Shown here piece after piece: positions 52,347-60,688 of a stretch of 64,000 nt of DNA. A model generated the notes under the pieces. That model was not told where the DNA came from. It saw only the letters and a list, made by a program, of their open reading frames with translations, and ran no database searches. The translations under genes were made by a program, and so were the position numbers. This stretch comes from JACVRW01 sp963821275 (GTDB lineage Bacteria; Actinomycetota; Thermoleophilia; Solirubrobacterales; Thermoleophilaceae), in contig CAWGDF010000009.1 of the NCBI GenBank assembly GCA_963821275.1, positions 611,784-675,783 of the forward strand, written 5' to 3'. Within the stretch, counting starts at the first letter, position 1, and each line of letters starts with the position of its first letter.

Positions 52347-54698
52347 ATGCCCAACTGGGTTGGTCGTCGCGTGCCGCGGCGGGAAGACGCAGAGCTCCTC
52401 ACGGGGCAGGGTCGCTACATCGGCGATCTTCAGCGACCCGGGATGCTCCACGCCGTCTTTCTGAGGAGCCCCTTTCCCCACGCGAGGATCGGGTCCGTCG
52501 ACGCGGAGTCGGCTCGGGGGATGCCCGGCATCCACGCCGTCCTCACTGGGGCGGACCTGCCGGAAGACCTGGGCCCACAGCCCAACACGCATCTCTTCGG
52601 CGAGCGCGAGACGCCGTACTTCGCGCTGGCGCGCGGACGTGTGCGCTACGCCGGTGAGCCGGTGGCCGTGATAGTGGCGGACTCGCCATATCTGGCCGAG
52701 GACGCCCGAGACGAGATCGTCGTCGACTGGGATCCCCAACCCTCGGTCGGCGACGCAGAGCTCGCGCTGGCCGACGGGGCCCCGCTGGTGTGGCCCGATC
52801 GGGACTGGCCCGACAACGTGTGCGGGACCTTCGAAACGGAGATGGGCGACGTCGATCAGGCGTTTCAGGAGGCGGAGGTCGTGGTCACCGAGCGCTACCG
52901 CATCCAGCGGCAGTTCGCGTGCTCGCTCGAGGGACGTGGGGTGCTCGCCGAGTGGGACCGAAACGTCGACGAGCTGACGATCTGGACCTCCTCGCAGATC
53001 GTGCACATCGCCCGTGACCTGTTGTCAGCGGTGCTCGGGCTGCCGGAGCACCGGATCCGCGTGATCGTGCCGCGGATCGGCGGCGGCTTCGGGGGCAAGT
53101 TCCACTTCTATCCGGAGGAGACCGCCGTGGCGCTCGCTGCGCGCGCGACCGGTCGGCCCGTCCGCTGGGTCGAGGATCGGCTGGAGTCGTTCCTCGCGAC
53201 GGTCCACGCGCGCGAGCAGCGAGTCGAGCTGAGCATGGCCGCGCTCGCGGACGGGACGATCACCGGGGTCAAGGGCGACCTGATCGGTGACATGGGCGCG
53301 GCCATGCACACCGTGGGCTACGGACCGCTGTGGCTCACATCCGTGATGCTCACCAGCGTCTACGAGATCGCCAACGCCCGAGTCCGCGCCCGCGCGGTTG
53401 TCACGAACAAGACCCCTCTCGGCTCCTACCGCGGCTGGGGGCAGCCTCAGGCCAACTTCGTCGTCGAGCGCACGGTGGACCGGGTCGCGAAGGAGTTGGG
53501 CATGGACGGCGCCGACCTGCGCAGGCGCAACTTCATTCCGCCGGAGCGGCTCCCGCGTAAGAGCCTCCACCACACGCTGGACAGCGGCGACTATCGCGCC
53601 TGCCTCGATCGTGCGCTCGAGCTGATCACCGACCGAGGCTGGCGCGAACGACAGGCGGACCTGCGCGAGGAGGGCCGGCACATCGGGGTCGGCCTGTCCT
53701 TCTACACGGAGAATTCCGCCCTCGGACCCTCACGGATGATCAACGAGGGTGGCGTCCAGCAGGGGGGCTACGACATCGCACGCGTGCGCGTCGAGCCTGG
53801 CGGTGAGGTCACGGTCTACACCGGCCTCTGCGAGATGGGACAGGGCGTGACGAGCGCCCTTGCCCAGGTCTGTGCCGACAACGTCGGCGTGCACCCCGAT
53901 CACGTGAACGTCGTGCACGGCGATTCGAGCCAGGTCCCCTACACCGGCTACGGCACCGGTGCAAGCCGCGGGGCCTCGGTAGGCGGTGCCGCGGTCATGA
54001 AGGCGGGGCGTGCGGTCCGTGAGAAGGTGCTCCGGATCGCGGGACACATGCTGGAGGCGGACCCGGAGGACCTCGATGCACAGGACGGGCGCATCTTCGT
54101 TCGCGGTACGCCGTCGGTAGGCGTGACCATGGCCGACGTGGGCCGGGCGGCCTACATCCGGGCAATTGAGCTGCCCGAAGGCGAAGACCCGGGGATCGAA
54201 GCCGTGGCGGCCTTCGACCCTCCCCAGTTCGCGTGGCCGTACGGGGCGAACGTCGCGGTGGTGGAGGTGGACGTGGAGACCGGTGAGGTGTCGTTCCTCG
54301 ACTACTTCTACGTCCACGACTGCGGGACGATCATCAACCCGACCATCGTCGAGGGGCAGATCCAGGGCGGTGTCGCGCAGGGGATCGGTGCCGCGCTCTT
54401 CGAGACGCTTCCCTACGACGAAGAAGGCCAGCCGCTGTTCGCGACCTTCATGGACTACGTGCTTCCGACCGCGGCCGAGCTGCCACGTCTGACGATGGAG
54501 CACCAGCACACCCCCTCGCCGCACATACCTGGCGGGATGAAAGGTGTCGGGGAAGCGGGGGCGATCGGCTCACCGGCCGCCGTGGTGGCGGCCATCGAGG
54601 ACGCGCTCCGCCCGTACGACGCGAGGATCACCGAGACGCCGGTTACGCCCGCCGCGATTCTCGAGCTGGTCCAGACAGCGGAGACGGCGGAGGTATGA
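52347..54698 (+). CDS. Molybdenum hydroxylase large (Mo-cofactor) subunit, set B
   Basis: 783-aa xanthine dehydrogenase-family catalytic subunit. It opens VGRRVPRREDAELLTGQGRY, the full family N-terminus. PRIGGGFGGKFHFYPEETA, GSYRGWGQPQANFVVE, CEMGQGVTSALAQVC and the catalytic Glu in KGVGEAGAIGSPAAV follow. The active-site loop YRGWGQ is not the AYRCSFR of form I CO dehydrogenase. TAGGAGGT at 52332-52339 precedes ATG 52347. It is first in the operon; its stop overlaps the FAD subunit (ATGA). Gene order large-medium-small differs from set A. Confidence 0.9.
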   Translation: MPNWVGRRVPRREDAELLTGQGRYIGDLQRPGMLHAVFLRSPFPHARIGSVDAESARGMPGIHAVLTGADLPEDLGPQPNTHLFGERETPYFALARGRVRYAGEPVAVIVADSPYLAEDARDEIVVDWDPQPSVGDAELALADGAPLVWPDRDWPDNVCGTFETEMGDVDQAFQEAEVVVTERYRIQRQFACSLEGRGVLAEWDRNVDELTIWTSSQIVHIARDLLSAVLGLPEHRIRVIVPRIGGGFGGKFHFYPEETAVALAARATGRPVRWVEDRLESFLATVHAREQRVELSMAALADGTITGVKGDLIGDMGAAMHTVGYGPLWLTSVMLTSVYEIANARVRARAVVTNKTPLGSYRGWGQPQANFVVERTVDRVAKELGMDGADLRRRNFIPPERLPRKSLHHTLDSGDYRACLDRALELITDRGWRERQADLREEGRHIGVGLSFYTENSALGPSRMINEGGVQQGGYDIARVRVEPGGEVTVYTGLCEMGQGVTSALAQVCADNVGVHPDHVNVVHGDSSQVPYTGYGTGASRGASVGGAAVMKAGRAVREKVLRIAGHMLEADPEDLDAQDGRIFVRGTPSVGVTMADVGRAAYIRAIELPEGEDPGIEAVAAFDPPQFAWPYGANVAVVEVDVETGEVSFLDYFYVHDCGTIINPTIVEGQIQGGVAQGIGAALFETLPYDEEGQPLFATFMDYVLPTAAELPRLTMEHQHTPSPHIPGGMKGVGEAGAIGSPAAVVAAIEDALRPYDARITETPVTPAAILELVQTAETAEV

Positions 54699-55579
54699 AG
54701 CCGCCCCCGTTCGAGTACGCCGCGCCGGGGTCCATCCCGGAAGTGCTCGAGCTGCTGCGGCAGGCCCCCGACGAGACGACGCTCCTGGCCGGAGGGCAAA
54801 GCCTGGTTCCCCTTCTCAACATGCGCTGGGCTCTGCCCAAGGTCGTGGTGGACCTCAACCGCGTCGAGGGGCTCGACGTTCTCGAGTCAGTGCCCGAGGG
54901 GCGGGTACGCCTGGGCTCGATGGTGCGTCAGCGGCGGCTCGAGACCGAGCCCATCGTTCGCCAGCGCCTGCCGCTGATGACGGAGGCGGCCCACTACATC
55001 GCACATCTCCCGATCCGGACTCGCGGGACGGTAGGAGGGAGCGTGGCCCATGCGGACCCCGCGGCCGAGCTACCGGCCACGATCTCGGCACTCGAGGGCC
55101 GGTTGCTCGTCACGGGCCCGAACGGCGACCGGAGCATTCCGGCCGGCGACTTCTTTCTCGGCCCTCTCACGTCTGCCATCGAGCCCGGCGAGCTGCTGCT
55201 GGGTGTCGAGGTGGAGGCCCCTCCCCCGGAGACGGGCTGGGCGTTCGTGGAGGTGGCGCGGACGAATGGAGCGTTCGCATTGGCGGCAGCCGCGGCGCTC
55301 GTCCGCATGGACGCCGACGGCAGCATCGCCCGCGCCCGGCTCGCACTGGCCGGTGTTGGCGGCGTGCCGTACATCCCCGCATGGCTCGACGACGTCGCCG
55401 TCGGCGAGATGCCCGGCGAGGCCCTCTTCGGTCGCGTCGGCGAGCGGGTGCGGGACGAGGTGGAGCCCTTCGACGACGTTCACGCCCCGGCGAGCTATCG
55501 CAAGCGGTTGGCCGGGGTCCTGACGGCCAGGGCGCTCGCGGCGGCGGCCGCACGTGCGAACGGGAGGGCTCGCCCATGA
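54695..55579 (+). CDS. Molybdenum hydroxylase FAD-binding (medium) subunit, set B
   Basis: 294 aa. FAD-binding motifs are LLAGGQSLVPLLNMRWALP and IRTRGTVGGSVAHADPAAEL, in textbook form. The C-terminal CO_deh_flav_C region includes SYRKRLAGVLTARAL. ATG 54695 overlaps the large subunit, and the stop overlaps the small subunit. Opening KPPPFEYAAPGSIPEVLELL is the normal N-terminus. Confidence 0.92.
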   Translation: MKPPPFEYAAPGSIPEVLELLRQAPDETTLLAGGQSLVPLLNMRWALPKVVVDLNRVEGLDVLESVPEGRVRLGSMVRQRRLETEPIVRQRLPLMTEAAHYIAHLPIRTRGTVGGSVAHADPAAELPATISALEGRLLVTGPNGDRSIPAGDFFLGPLTSAIEPGELLLGVEVEAPPPETGWAFVEVARTNGAFALAAAAALVRMDADGSIARARLALAGVGGVPYIPAWLDDVAVGEMPGEALFGRVGERVRDEVEPFDDVHAPASYRKRLAGVLTARALAAAAARANGRARP

Positions 55580-56076
55580 ACCACAAGGTTCGGGTGGTCG
55601 TCAACGGCCGTGCGCTCGAGCTCGAGGTGGAGGCCCGGCGCCTCCTCGCCGACATGCTGCGCGACGACGCCCACCTCTACGGCACCCATCTCGGTTGCGA
55701 GCACGGGGTCTGCGGGGCGTGCACGGTGCTGCTGGACGGGGAGCCGGTGCGGTCGTGTCTGATGCTCGCCGTGCAGGCGGACGGCGCCGAGATACTCACC
55801 GTCGAGGGCCTGACCCCGGACGGTGGGGGGCTGCATCCCCTGCAGGAGGAGTTTCGCGACCACCACGCTCTCCAATGCGGCTTCTGCACCCCCGGCTTCC
55901 TGCTCACCTCCGTTCATCTCCTTCGGGAGCGTCCAGAGATCGATGACGAGGACGAGATCCGTGAGGCGTTGTCAGGCCACCTGTGTCGTTGTACCGGCTA
56001 CGCAAACATCGTCGACGCAGTACGCGATGCCGCGGGCCGCCTGCGGCAGAGCGCCGGCGACCCCGAGAAAGGCTGA
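55576..56076 (+). CDS. Molybdenum hydroxylase [2Fe-2S] (small) subunit, set B
   Basis: 166 aa with both clusters intact: plant-type CEHGVCGACTVLLDG with Cys in RSCLMLAVQ, and the helical site in LQCGFCTPGFLL and LCRCTGYANIVDAV. In contrast to set A there is no frameshift. ATG 55576 overlaps the FAD subunit. The ureohydrolase gene starts 2 bases after its stop. Confidence 0.94.
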   Translation: MNHKVRVVVNGRALELEVEARRLLADMLRDDAHLYGTHLGCEHGVCGACTVLLDGEPVRSCLMLAVQADGAEILTVEGLTPDGGGLHPLQEEFRDHHALQCGFCTPGFLLTSVHLLRERPEIDDEDEIREALSGHLCRCTGYANIVDAVRDAAGRLRQSAGDPEKG

Positions 56077-56078
56077 CC

Positions 56079-57068
56079 ATGGCGATCCTTCACGCCGGCA
56101 TCGCGACATTCCTCCAGTCTCCGCCCGTGGAGCCCAACCGCGAGGCGCTTCGGCAGGCCGGCGCCACGGTCGCCGTGCTGGGGCTGCCTTACGACAGCAC
56201 CACGGTCACGCGTCCGGGAGCGAGCCACGGGCCGCGCGCGATACGTGATGCCTCCTCGCACTTCGCGTTCGGCGGCGGTTACCACCTCGACTACGACGTC
56301 ACGATCTCGGACCAGCTGACGATCGCGGATTGCGGGGACGTGGACGGCGCTCCGGGGCGCGCGCAGGAGACCTGCGACCGCACCGAGAGCGCACTCGACG
56401 AGATCTACGCGGCCGGCTGCTTCCCCGTGCTGCTGGGCGGCGACCACGGCACCACCATCCCCGGTGCCCGCGCGGCAGCGCGACACCTCAACGGTCCGAT
56501 GGGCTTCGTCATGTTCGACACGCATCTCGACACGGCACCGGAGATCGACGGTGAGCCGTTGTCGCACTGCTGCCCGGCCCACCGTGTGCTCGACCTGCCC
56601 AACGTCGAGGGGCGCAACATGGCGATCGTCGGCGCACACGGTGCGGCCAACCCGAAGCTCGAGAAAGACGTGGCCGACGAGCACGGGATCTCCGTGTTCA
56701 CGATTCGTGACATCGACCGCATGGGGATCGACGACGTAGCCCGGACGGCGCTGGAAGTCGCCGCCGACGGAACCGCGGGCGTTTACCTCTCCGTCGACAT
56801 CGATGTGCTCGACGGGGCCTTTGCGTGGGGCACCTGCGGGCCCGAGATCGGAGGCATGACCGGCCGTGAGCTGGTCAGGGGGCTCGAGATCGTCGCCTCT
56901 GGGCCCGTGTTTGCCCTCGACTGCGTCGAGGTGGCGCCCTATCTCGACCCGTCCGGAAACACCGCGCGCATCGGCGCTCGCGTTGTCATCGACGCCTTGG
57001 CCGCCCGCGCCCGCCGCCTGCGCGACGGCGAATCGGCCGACGCCGGCCCGGCGGTGACCGCCTCATGA
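56079..57068 (+). CDS. Ureohydrolase (agmatinase/arginase family)
   Basis: 329-aa manganese or nickel hydrolase releasing urea from a guanidino compound. Metal ligands are present: GGDHG, the aspartates and His in MFDTHLDT (usually DAHxD), and VDIDVLDGAF (usually DxDxxDP). All six ligands are kept, but Ala to Thr and Pro to Gly next to them are unusual, as is GTCGPE for GTGTPE. It is therefore agmatinase-family but perhaps with another substrate such as a guanidino acid or guanidine itself. ATG 56079, two bases after the Fe-S subunit. Overlaps the GntR gene. Confidence 0.85.
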   Translation: MAILHAGIATFLQSPPVEPNREALRQAGATVAVLGLPYDSTTVTRPGASHGPRAIRDASSHFAFGGGYHLDYDVTISDQLTIADCGDVDGAPGRAQETCDRTESALDEIYAAGCFPVLLGGDHGTTIPGARAAARHLNGPMGFVMFDTHLDTAPEIDGEPLSHCCPAHRVLDLPNVEGRNMAIVGAHGAANPKLEKDVADEHGISVFTIRDIDRMGIDDVARTALEVAADGTAGVYLSVDIDVLDGAFAWGTCGPEIGGMTGRELVRGLEIVASGPVFALDCVEVAPYLDPSGNTARIGARVVIDALAARARRLRDGESADAGPAVTAS

Positions 57069-57829
57069 CGTCGACCGGCGCGGCGCGGAAGTCGAGGCTC
57101 GATCTCGAGCCCGTACGCCCGCTTGCCCTGAAGGAGCGCGTGATCAGGCAGCTCACCGGGCTCATCGAGCGAGGTGCGATCAAGCCGGGCGACCAGCTGC
57201 CGAGCGAGCGCGAGCTGAGCGAGGAGCTCAAGGTGAGCCGCGGCACCGTGCGAGAGGCCGTCCAGTTCCTGCAGGCGCTCGGGCTCGTGGAGATCCGACA
57301 CGGCTCCGGCACCTTCGTACGACTTACGACCGATCCGAGCGAGCTGCGGGAGGAGTGGCGGAACTGGACCATCCGCCACGCCGAGCGCATCCACGACCTG
57401 CTGGAAATCCGCAAGGGCCTCGAGCCCTTTGCGGCGGAGCTCGCGGCGGAGCGGGCCGGCGAAGATGACCTCGCGGCGATGGAGGAGGCGTTGGAGCAGA
57501 TGGAACCGGCCGTCGGCGCTCCGGACCTGACCGTGTTGCTGCAGGCCGACCTCGCCTTCCATCACGCTCTGTGCGCCGCCGCGGGAAACGCCGCGCTGTC
57601 CGAGTTCGCGGATGCGCTCGGCGAGCAGCTCGTCCCCGAGCGAGGGACCATCTGGAACATTCCGGGCCGGCCGGCGCGGTCACTTGTCGAGCACCGCGCC
57701 ATCTGCGAAGCCGTTCGTGCCGGCGACCCCAAGGGCGCGCGCCGGGCTGCGCTCGAGCACCTCGTAAGCGTCGAGAAGGACATCGGTGCCAGCGTCCTGA
57801 CCCCTCGCGAAACGACAAAGAAAGGTTGA
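57065..57829 (+). CDS. GntR family transcriptional regulator (FadR/FCD type)
   Basis: 254 aa. N-terminal wHTH (about residues 20-85): ALKERVIRQLTGLIERGAI, QLPSERELSEELKVSRGTVR, IRHGSGTFVR. C-terminal FCD domain with metal-site His in LAFHHALCAAAGN and LVEHRAICEAVRAGDPKGA. It is the second GntR gene of the window, one per catabolic operon. It probably regulates the 52347-64000 operon from the inverted repeats near its promoter. ATG 57065 overlaps the ureohydrolase stop. Confidence 0.9.
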   Translation: MTSTGAARKSRLDLEPVRPLALKERVIRQLTGLIERGAIKPGDQLPSERELSEELKVSRGTVREAVQFLQALGLVEIRHGSGTFVRLTTDPSELREEWRNWTIRHAERIHDLLEIRKGLEPFAAELAAERAGEDDLAAMEEALEQMEPAVGAPDLTVLLQADLAFHHALCAAAGNAALSEFADALGEQLVPERGTIWNIPGRPARSLVEHRAICEAVRAGDPKGARRAALEHLVSVEKDIGASVLTPRETTKKG

Positions 57830-57833
57830 TCTC

Positions 57834-58496
57834 ATGCCTGAGCCCTACATCGATCCCACCTGCACGGCGCTGCTCGTCATCGACATGCAGAAGGGCTTCT
57901 GCGATCCCGAGAGCCAGATGGAGAAGGCCGGGATCGGCACCGAGAATCAGCGGGCGATCCTGCCGGACCTGCTCCGCCTCGTGGAGCTGGCACGCGACCA
58001 GGGCCTGCCCGTGCTCTGGTCGCAGCAGATCCACTACCCCAATGACGTAACCCGGCGTCGCCGCCGGATTCCCTCGCACATCGACAAGCAGCATTGGGCG
58101 CCCTGCCTACGCGGGACCTGGGAGGTCGACTTCGTGGATGAGGTTGCCACTGCGATCCGTCCGGAGGACCTCATCGTGGAGAAGCACCGCGCGTCGGTCT
58201 TCTTCGAGACCACCCTGGACACGAAGCTCCGGATGCTCGGCGTCGAGCAGCTGATCATCTCCGGTTGCAACACGGAGTTCTGCGTGGAGACCACGATCCG
58301 CGACGGTTACTACCGGGACATGGACATCATCGTGGTTCGGGACTGCGTCGCGGGTCCGCGACCCCGCTTCCACGAGGACACGCTGGCCAAGGTGGAGACC
58401 TACTTCGGCGCCGTGGTCACACTCGACGAGCTCCCCGAAGTGATCATGCCTCGCACCGAGGAGGGGAGTGGCGCCGTGGCGGAGGCACGGGCGTGA
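57834..58496 (+). CDS. Isochorismatase-family cysteine hydrolase
   Basis: 220 aa. Triad: Asp in ALLVIDMQKGFCDP, Lys in IVEKHRASVFFET, Cys in ISGCNTEFCVETTIRDGYY. This family includes N-carbamoylsarcosine amidase, nicotinamidase, biuret hydrolase and ureidoacrylate amidohydrolase, so hydrolysis of an amide or carbamoyl bond is likely. Placed next to HyuB/HyuA, the N-carbamoyl amidase role is attractive but unproven. ATG 57834 lies 4 bases after the GntR gene with AAAGG upstream. Overlaps the HyuB gene (GTGA). Confidence 0.88.
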   Translation: MPEPYIDPTCTALLVIDMQKGFCDPESQMEKAGIGTENQRAILPDLLRLVELARDQGLPVLWSQQIHYPNDVTRRRRRIPSHIDKQHWAPCLRGTWEVDFVDEVATAIRPEDLIVEKHRASVFFETTLDTKLRMLGVEQLIISGCNTEFCVETTIRDGYYRDMDIIVVRDCVAGPRPRFHEDTLAKVETYFGAVVTLDELPEVIMPRTEEGSGAVAEARA

Positions 58497-60688
58497 CCCG
58501 GGCGAGCGCCGGGATTCGCCTACGGCTCGATCCTTCCACGTTCGAGATCGTCCGCCACCGCCTCTGGTACATCAACGACGAGGGAGCGCTGACGATCGCC
58601 CGCCTGTCGGGTTCGCCTGTGGCCACCGAGGTGTTCGACATGAACGCCGGTTTGATGACCGCTGCGGGCGACTTGGTCTACATCGACAACTTCATTTGCG
58701 CCCAGGCGACCACCCTCGGGCCTCTCGTCAAGCACCTGCTCGAGGAATACGCAGACAACCCCGGGTTCGGCCCGGACGACATCTTCCTGTGCAACGACCC
58801 GTACGTCTCCGTATGCCACCAGAACTGTGTCGGGGTGGCGGGCCCGATCTTCGATGGGGACGACCTCGTGGCCTGGGCCGGGGCCTCCCTTCATGCGATC
58901 GACGTCGGCGGGCCGACTGCGGGCCAGGTGCAGGTCGACGCCGCGGACATCCACGGCGAGCAGCCGCTGATCGGCCCGGTGAAGGTGTACGAGGACGGTC
59001 GCTTCCGAAAGGACGTCGAGAACACCTATCTGAACAACTCCCGCCTGCCGGACATCCTCGGTCTCGACCTACGGGCGAAGGTTGCGGCGGTCCAGGTCAT
59101 CCGGCGCCGGCTGCTCCAGGCCTTTCGCGAGTTCGGCCGCGACACGGTCCTAGCCGCGATGGAGGACGTGATCGACTACACGGAGGGGCGTCTGCGGGCG
59201 CGGCTCGAGGAGCTCCCTGACGGGGTCTGGCGTCACCGCGGGTACATCGAGTTCGGCGACGACATCTACGAGTGCCGGGTCACGCTCGAAAAGGAGGGCG
59301 GCAGCCTCCGGTTTGACTTCAGCGGCTCCAGCGGCCAGGCGCCGGCGGTGATCAACTGCGCCTATCCCGGACTGGTCGGCGGCGTGCTGGCCAGCGTGAT
59401 GGTCTACCTCTGCTGGGACATGCCGTGGTCGCCGGCGGGCGTTCTCCGGACGATCGAGATCGAGTCCCAACCCGGGACTCTGATCCATGCCGAGTATCCG
59501 GCTGGGGTGTCGAAGTCCACGACCACGTCGATCTGGGAGGTCCGGAACCTCGCCAGCATCACGATCGGGAAGATGCTCGCGGCCAGCGAACGTCACCGCG
59601 ATCGCGCGATGGCCGGATGGCAAGGGGTAAAGGCCCTGGAGGAGCTCTTCGGCTACGAGCCCGGGGGGGAGCGATTCGGCGGTCCCCTTCTTGACGGGAT
59701 GGCGGGCGGCGGCGGCGCGATGCCCACACGCGACGGTATCGACACCGGGGGCCACACCAGCTCGCTCCGGGCGACGATTGCAAACGTCGAGAGCTACGAG
59801 CTGCGCTACCCGATCCTGTACCTCTACCGGCGGCAGACTCCGGACTCCGGCGGCCCGGGGACCTTCCGCGGCGGAGCCGGCGTGAGCCTGATGTACATGG
59901 TTCACGGGGTGGAGGAGATCCCGACGAAGATCCTCCACACCTTCGGAGTTGAGCAACCCGAGTCGCCGGGGCTCTGCGGGGGCTACCCCTCGACAACGAA
60001 CCAGTTCGCGATCGTCCGAGACTCCGACGTTCTCGTCAGGCTGGCCGCAGGGGAGGTACCCCAGGTCCTGGAGGAGCTCTCGGGCGAGTTCGAGGCCCAT
60101 GGCGCCTACGCGGTCACCTCCATGAGCCGGGGAGACGTCTACCGTGCGGTGTCGATGGGCGGCGGCGGGTACGGGGACCCGCTCGACCGTGACCCGCTGC
60201 TGGTCGCCCGGGACGTCGAGCGCAGCCTCGTCACGCGGGAATGGGCCGAGCGGCTCTCGGGCGTGGTGTTGACGGAGCCGGGCGAGGTGGACCCCGGCGG
60301 AACCGCGGCCCGGCGGGAGCAACTGCGGGAGGAGCGTCGCGCCGCGGCGTCTGCCCCGGAGCTGGACGGCGACGGTGCCGCCTGGTCACCAGAGGATGAG
60401 GGGGTACGCCTGGCGGAGGCGCTCTTCTGCGACATCGGCCGGAATCCACCGCAGTACCGCTGCCGCTGTGGCCGCCTGCTGGGACCAGTTGCTCGGCCCT
60501 ACAAGGAGCTGGCCGCCCAGGCGCGCTTCCCGGTGCAACATCTCGGGCCGGACGTCAACCCGAAAGGGATCGGCGGCAGGCGCTTCGAGTTGCGGGAGTT
60601 CTACTGCCCCGCGTGCTTCACGCTGCTGGAGGTCGAGATCGCTCGGCCCGACGACCCACTCCTCGACGACGCGCGGCTGTCTCTGTGA
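58493..60688 (+). CDS. Hydantoinase B/oxoprolinase-type protein fused to an acetone-carboxylase-gamma-like zinc domain
   Basis: 731 aa. Residues about 1-600 are a HyuB/AcxB-like domain: PSTFEIVRHRLWYINDEGAL, CNDPYVSVCHQNCVGVAGPI, EYPAGVSKSTTTSIWEV, and GGGGYGDPLDRDP near its end. The extra about 75-residue tail has CxC at 657/659 (YRCRCGRLLGP) and CxxC at 705/708 in ELREFYCPACFTLLEVEIA, which matches the C-terminal part of the acetone carboxylase gamma subunit. That points to an ATP-dependent carboxylase of the acetone/acetophenone carboxylase type rather than a hydantoin hydrolase. GTG 58493 overlaps the isochorismatase. Overlaps HyuA downstream. Confidence 0.88.
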   Translation: MTRASAGIRLRLDPSTFEIVRHRLWYINDEGALTIARLSGSPVATEVFDMNAGLMTAAGDLVYIDNFICAQATTLGPLVKHLLEEYADNPGFGPDDIFLCNDPYVSVCHQNCVGVAGPIFDGDDLVAWAGASLHAIDVGGPTAGQVQVDAADIHGEQPLIGPVKVYEDGRFRKDVENTYLNNSRLPDILGLDLRAKVAAVQVIRRRLLQAFREFGRDTVLAAMEDVIDYTEGRLRARLEELPDGVWRHRGYIEFGDDIYECRVTLEKEGGSLRFDFSGSSGQAPAVINCAYPGLVGGVLASVMVYLCWDMPWSPAGVLRTIEIESQPGTLIHAEYPAGVSKSTTTSIWEVRNLASITIGKMLAASERHRDRAMAGWQGVKALEELFGYEPGGERFGGPLLDGMAGGGGAMPTRDGIDTGGHTSSLRATIANVESYELRYPILYLYRRQTPDSGGPGTFRGGAGVSLMYMVHGVEEIPTKILHTFGVEQPESPGLCGGYPSTTNQFAIVRDSDVLVRLAAGEVPQVLEELSGEFEAHGAYAVTSMSRGDVYRAVSMGGGGYGDPLDRDPLLVARDVERSLVTREWAERLSGVVLTEPGEVDPGGTAARREQLREERRAAASAPELDGDGAAWSPEDEGVRLAEALFCDIGRNPPQYRCRCGRLLGPVARPYKELAAQARFPVQHLGPDVNPKGIGGRRFELREFYCPACFTLLEVEIARPDDPLLDDARLSL

